From Straminergon stramineum (lineage: Eukaryota; Streptophyta; Bryopsida; Hypnales; Calliergonaceae), in contig OY987271.1 of NCBI GenBank assembly GCA_963920665.1, forward strand, positions 3,040,501-3,104,500: a DNA stretch of 64,000 nt. The letters run 5' to 3'. The position numbers and the translations under genes are program-made. Below are positions 60,617 to 64,000 of the stretch, one piece after another (position 1 is the stretch's first letter; each line of letters begins with the position of its first letter). The notes under the pieces are model-generated. The model was not told the DNA's origin and ran no database searches. It was given only the letters and a program-made list of their open reading frames with translations.

Positions 60617-60718
60617 ATGGCGGCTAGCCCCGGCAGTAAGAAAGAACCGCCGACACACATGCAGCGAAATTGTTACAGTGGATTCGGCGACGATGAACCT
60701 GTCGAAAGAATCTTTAAA
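60617..60718 (+). CDS. Possible first exon of an unidentified gene
   Basis: The ATG at 60617 is in good context (CGCGCCATGGCGG). It opens 34 codons (MAASPGSKKEPPTHMQRNCY..., ending in an EPVERIFK stretch) and ends at a strong donor, AAA|GTAAGA. A downstream open stretch at about 60849-60950 includes DALIYWQDFVESAS, which faintly recalls plant reticulon-like proteins (DLVMWRDV-type). The link is not established and the downstream part meets a TGA. It could equally be a gene fragment. Confidence 0.3.
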
Positions 60719-61314
60719 GTAAGATAAAATAAGTGGGAGTATAAAAATTTAAAAAAATTCTCCGGAATTTGTGGTCGGTGGTGATGATGGGAGTGTGTCG
60801 AGACACAGAGAGGAAATATCCTCGAAGGTTTCCTATTTTTTGTGAGTATGTCCGGGCTGTGTGGCAAACTCTGGACGGACATGGCGCCCGCTTGCGCCAC
60901 ATGTGACGCTCTCATTTACTGGCAAGACTTCGTGGAAAGCGCGAGCTGATTAATCATGCGAGATCCTTTGAAGTACTTGTTGTATTTAGGTGTCGATTGT
61001 ACGGTTGTCGCTCTTGTGCATTGCTTTATAACATCCAAGGGTTTAGAATTATCTCGCTCTGAGATTCTGACATTCTAAGTGAAGAACGGCGTTTGTTGCA
61101 GTTCGTGTGGTAGTGTGGAAGAACTTCGCAGGTGTAGAAGAGCTCTTCTTGTGTTGTTGGAGTTCTCAAGAACTCCTGGGGTACAGACTGGGACGTTGTG
61201 TTTTTTTCGACGTTTGAGAGACTGCCGGTGCTTTTTCGGTTTCTTCATTTCGTTTTGCTCTGGTCTCTGTTGTGACTCGACATAGTGTTCATTTTCAATC
61301 AATTTACCGCAGAA

Positions 61315-61322
61315 TATATAAG
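61315..61322 (+). promoter_or_regulatory. TATA-like box before the F-box gene
   Basis: TATATAAG lies only 31 bp before the proposed ATG at 61346. If used, the leader would be nearly absent. Transcription may start further upstream instead. Confidence 0.3.
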
Positions 61323-61345
61323 GTCACTGACCGGTACTTATCGTC

Positions 61346-62948
61346 ATGGTCCAAGCCAATGGCCAGCCACCTGACGAGCTAGAAGGAACGGCTCCAGCAG
61401 TGGAAGCCTTGCAGTTGGGCCATGGCCATTCCAATGAAGATGGAGAGAATTTGGTACACTTAATCCCTCCCTAATTTCACACTCTGCAATCGCGCATTCG
61501 TTGTTGCATCCTCAGAATCTGTCGTGTTTTGTACACATCCCTCATGTCAAGTTCTGTACATGCTAATAGAATCCCATTTGCTGTCCTGGGTTTTTGCCAT
61601 TTGAGAGGGTTGAGTGGACTAAGTTAAATAAGAGCTCTCATGTACGTTACGTTGCTGGTTCGTCCTGTTGTAGAATCTTCATGCTTGTTTACGAATTCTT
61701 ACTGTACGTTTTCTTTTTCAGGACTTGAAACGGGTCGGCAGTGAGGGTGCAATGTTAGGGTTACCCCAAGATTTAGAAGATCTAGTTCTCGCGCGGCTCC
61801 CCATCTCGACTCTCTACAGTATTCGCCCTGTCTGCAAGCGATGGTACTCTCTCCTCACCCACCTTCCTTTCCTCACCCTTCGAGCTGAGATTCAAGGTCA
61901 ACAACAGGCAACGTTTTTCCCTCTGGTATTCTGGAACGAAGGCAAGGCAACTCTACGAATTTCTCGTACACGGAGCAGGCTCGAGTTAGAAGATTTAGAG
62001 TCGATTTGTCCCTCAAACCTCAATCTAGAGAATGCAGGAGTTCAATCAACTGGCCCGGGCACTGAGACGGAAAGCGCAACGTGGTCATGGTTGGGTTACG
62101 ATTCCACGAGGAGAAGATGGCAAACCCTGAAGCCCTTCACATCGCCCATTGATGTCAAAAGCGTCATCACAGGATCCAGGGGTCTCTTGTGTTTGCAAGG
62201 CGAGCGCTCCTTGCTGGTGGTGAACCCTATGACTGGAGCCCAAAGAGAGGTCCCTCTCGCGGAGAATGTGGTGCAGTTGGTGGTGAACACCGAGCAGAAC
62301 TCGTTTAAAATTCTCTGTGCGGCGTCTCGGAAACGGACGAAGGTCTACGACTCTCAGACAGGGCTATGGACTAAAAGAGGACGACCCACTCCGAACCTCG
62401 CCTTGACAGAGCACGTTGGAGCGTACTGCGATGGAGTGTTGTACTGTGTTGCGAGAGAGGAAAGGAGCGGCATGTGGGGTGTGGTGAAGTACGACGTCGA
62501 AGGTGCTCGCACTTGGAGCGACTCAATCTTTTTCCCTTCACAAGTCGGGGAGACTTGCGTGAAAGCGAAGGTGATCGAGTTTGGCGATGAGATCTTCGCT
62601 TTGATCGAGAAGGAGATCAGTGAGGATGACATTGGGGGAAGGACCAAGAGCCTGTCGCTCTGGAGACTGGAGAGAGCGTCGTTGCAATGGCGGCTTGCAG
62701 GGGTGATGCCGATGCTGTTAAGGCAACACCTCGTGAATCTGGACGACTTCGATTGTGTGGCGCTCAACAACCGGCTGTGCATCCTCAACAAAAGCTCATT
62801 TAAGGCAGTGGCGTGCTTCATAGCCTCGGGGGTTGTGACGGCGTGGCAAGAGTATCCCCTCGATTCTTATTTTTCTGCTGATACTACTCTCGTGGAGCGG
62901 TGCATCGTTCGGTTTGCATTTGAACCAAACTTGTTGGTTTCGGTTTAG
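61346..62948 (+). CDS. F-box protein with kelch/galactose-oxidase-like C-terminal region
   Basis: Predicted substrate receptor of an SCF ubiquitin ligase. Exon 1 is 61346-61453 (36 codons, ending ENL before a GTACAC donor). Exon 2 is 61722-62948, after TTTTTCAG. The join is phase 0 and gives 444 aa. Exon 2 alone starts GAC TTG, with no ATG until 61752, so the upstream exon gives a better start; translation from 61752 remains possible. The F-box is at about 50-90: LPQDLEDLVLARLPIS..., then RPVCKRWYSLL. Residues from about 130 onwards show plant F-box/kelch features: WSWLGYDSTRRRW, GSRGLLCLQ, LVVNPMTGAQREVPL, KVYDSQTGLW, GVLYCVARE, SLWRLERASLQWRLAGVMP. The reading frame is complete and GC-rich. 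The substrate cannot be told. Confidence 0.88.
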
Positions 62949-64000
62949 CTCTCATGTTTGCTTCATTGTCATCAAAGAGATATTTTCCTCCGATCCATGG
63001 GAAAAATATCTGTGTACAGGCAACGTTTGTGATCGTGGATGGTGCTGTGAATTGTCAATCGTGCAGCTTGAGTCAAGGCACGGTATTGCTCAAACTTCAC
63101 CTGTGTTGATTTTCTAGATTATCAGAATGTCGATTGCCGCCATAGCCCTGTTGTGGAAGAGCAACGCATGGATTCTTGTGTAGATTACTGTAATCAAGTT
63201 ATTCAGATCTTTGAATGGTCTATTATTCTCCTTATCTCAAGTGGATCATTCGATTCGAGAGCTTTTTCTTCTGCTTGGTGCAGTGCTAGTGCTCTGGTCT
63301 CATTTACTACTTAATATAATATGTAAGTAATTCTTTGTACACGGATGTGCTGAAGTCATCCACATGAGAATGCCGAGTTTGGCATTTGGAAGGGTTGGAT
63401 TCAATCATATTTTATTGAATCGGTATCTTCAGAATTGGATCTGTACAAGGGAGATTCCGTGTCCAGATATCCAGGCTCATCGCATCTTTGGGATTGTACT
63501 CTGCTGAGCATCTACTTTGGCACAAGTCAATAAAATTGCTACAATGGTGGCATTACATGAAGCTAGAGCAGTGTTTGTTTGTTTTCATTTTGGAGGAGTA
63601 GCCAGTTGTTTCTTCAATACTCATGTGATACTTGGGTGACACTTGTTGATATTGATATCAGAACTAGGTGATACCTAGGTAAAATTTGGCTATAGGTCTT
63701 CAAATACAACAAAAATCTAGCTACTGTGACTGAAAAAATGAAAATTTCCTTTACAAAGAGTAGCCAACATCTTTTGGATGTAGCCAATTGGTGGAAAATT
63801 GTGCTTAAAAAGACATTGAACTAGAGCAAGTAAGATAATTGCACCTACCTATGACATATGTTTATGATTGAATCCTACTAATTCTTCCCTAAATCGTATA
63901 GCCAATATTCTTGAGAGTCTAGGGTAGATTTGGAGTATACCTATTTTTTAGCACTTTGAAAATTCATAGTATATCATATGATGTTCAAAAACACATTCTT
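62949..64000. other. 3' UTR of the F-box gene and AT-rich flank
   Basis: No further gene is recognised. From about 63600 the DNA becomes repeat-like (GATACTTGGGTGACAC, TAGGTGATACCTAGGT). Confidence 0.45.

Noticed and set aside
1..64000. CRISPR array, rRNA or tRNA genes
   Set aside because: No regularly spaced identical repeats with unique spacers, and no recognisable rRNA or tRNA cloverleaf with T-loop consensus was found by eye.

Overview
The window looks like nuclear DNA of a land plant. It has spliced GT-AG genes for an ARL1-type GTPase, an Esf2/ABT1 nucleolar protein and an F-box protein. Between the genes is very AT-rich DNA full of short TIR elements of plant type (Stowaway-like, CACTA-like). 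The species cannot be told from this sequence. The Rep-like gene and the many TTAA-flanked elements would fit a non-seed plant, but that is only an inference. Genes are islands of higher GC, while repeats are AT-rich with signs of C-to-T decay.

Layout. 1-0.6 kb: first coding exon of an ARL1-like GTPase on the minus strand, running off the left edge. 2.2-3.4 kb: two TIR elements. 4.2-6.6 kb: a complete seven-exon Esf2/ABT1-like gene with a minisatellite in intron 1. 7-58 kb: mostly dispersed repeats and non-autonomous transposons, with three islands. These are (a) 14.9-15.6 kb, minus-strand remnants of a NIFK/Nop15-like RRM gene and of an unidentified ORF with two early TAG codons; (b) 22.5-23.0 and 39.1-39.4 kb, two decayed copies of a coiled-coil gene whose intact copy lies at 58.7 kb; (c) 48.7-50.1 kb, an intact two-exon minus-strand gene for a Rep-like (HUH/HUQ endonuclease) protein, with a regularly spaced 8-bp motif array upstream. 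58.2-63 kb: a GC-rich genic block with the intact coiled-coil gene, fragments of its C-terminal region, an unassigned exon and a two-exon F-box gene.

The most notable signals are the Rep-like gene with its 36/41-bp iteron-like array, and a set of six TTAA- (or CTAA-) flanked elements of piggyBac type. For these, paralogous repeats inside this same window supply empty sites. Several other insertions (CACTA-like, Stowaway-like, one unclassified TIR element) are also supported by empty paralogous sites here. Exon borders come from reading splice signals and family similarity by eye. Repeat borders are approximate unless exact TIR and TSD positions are given.
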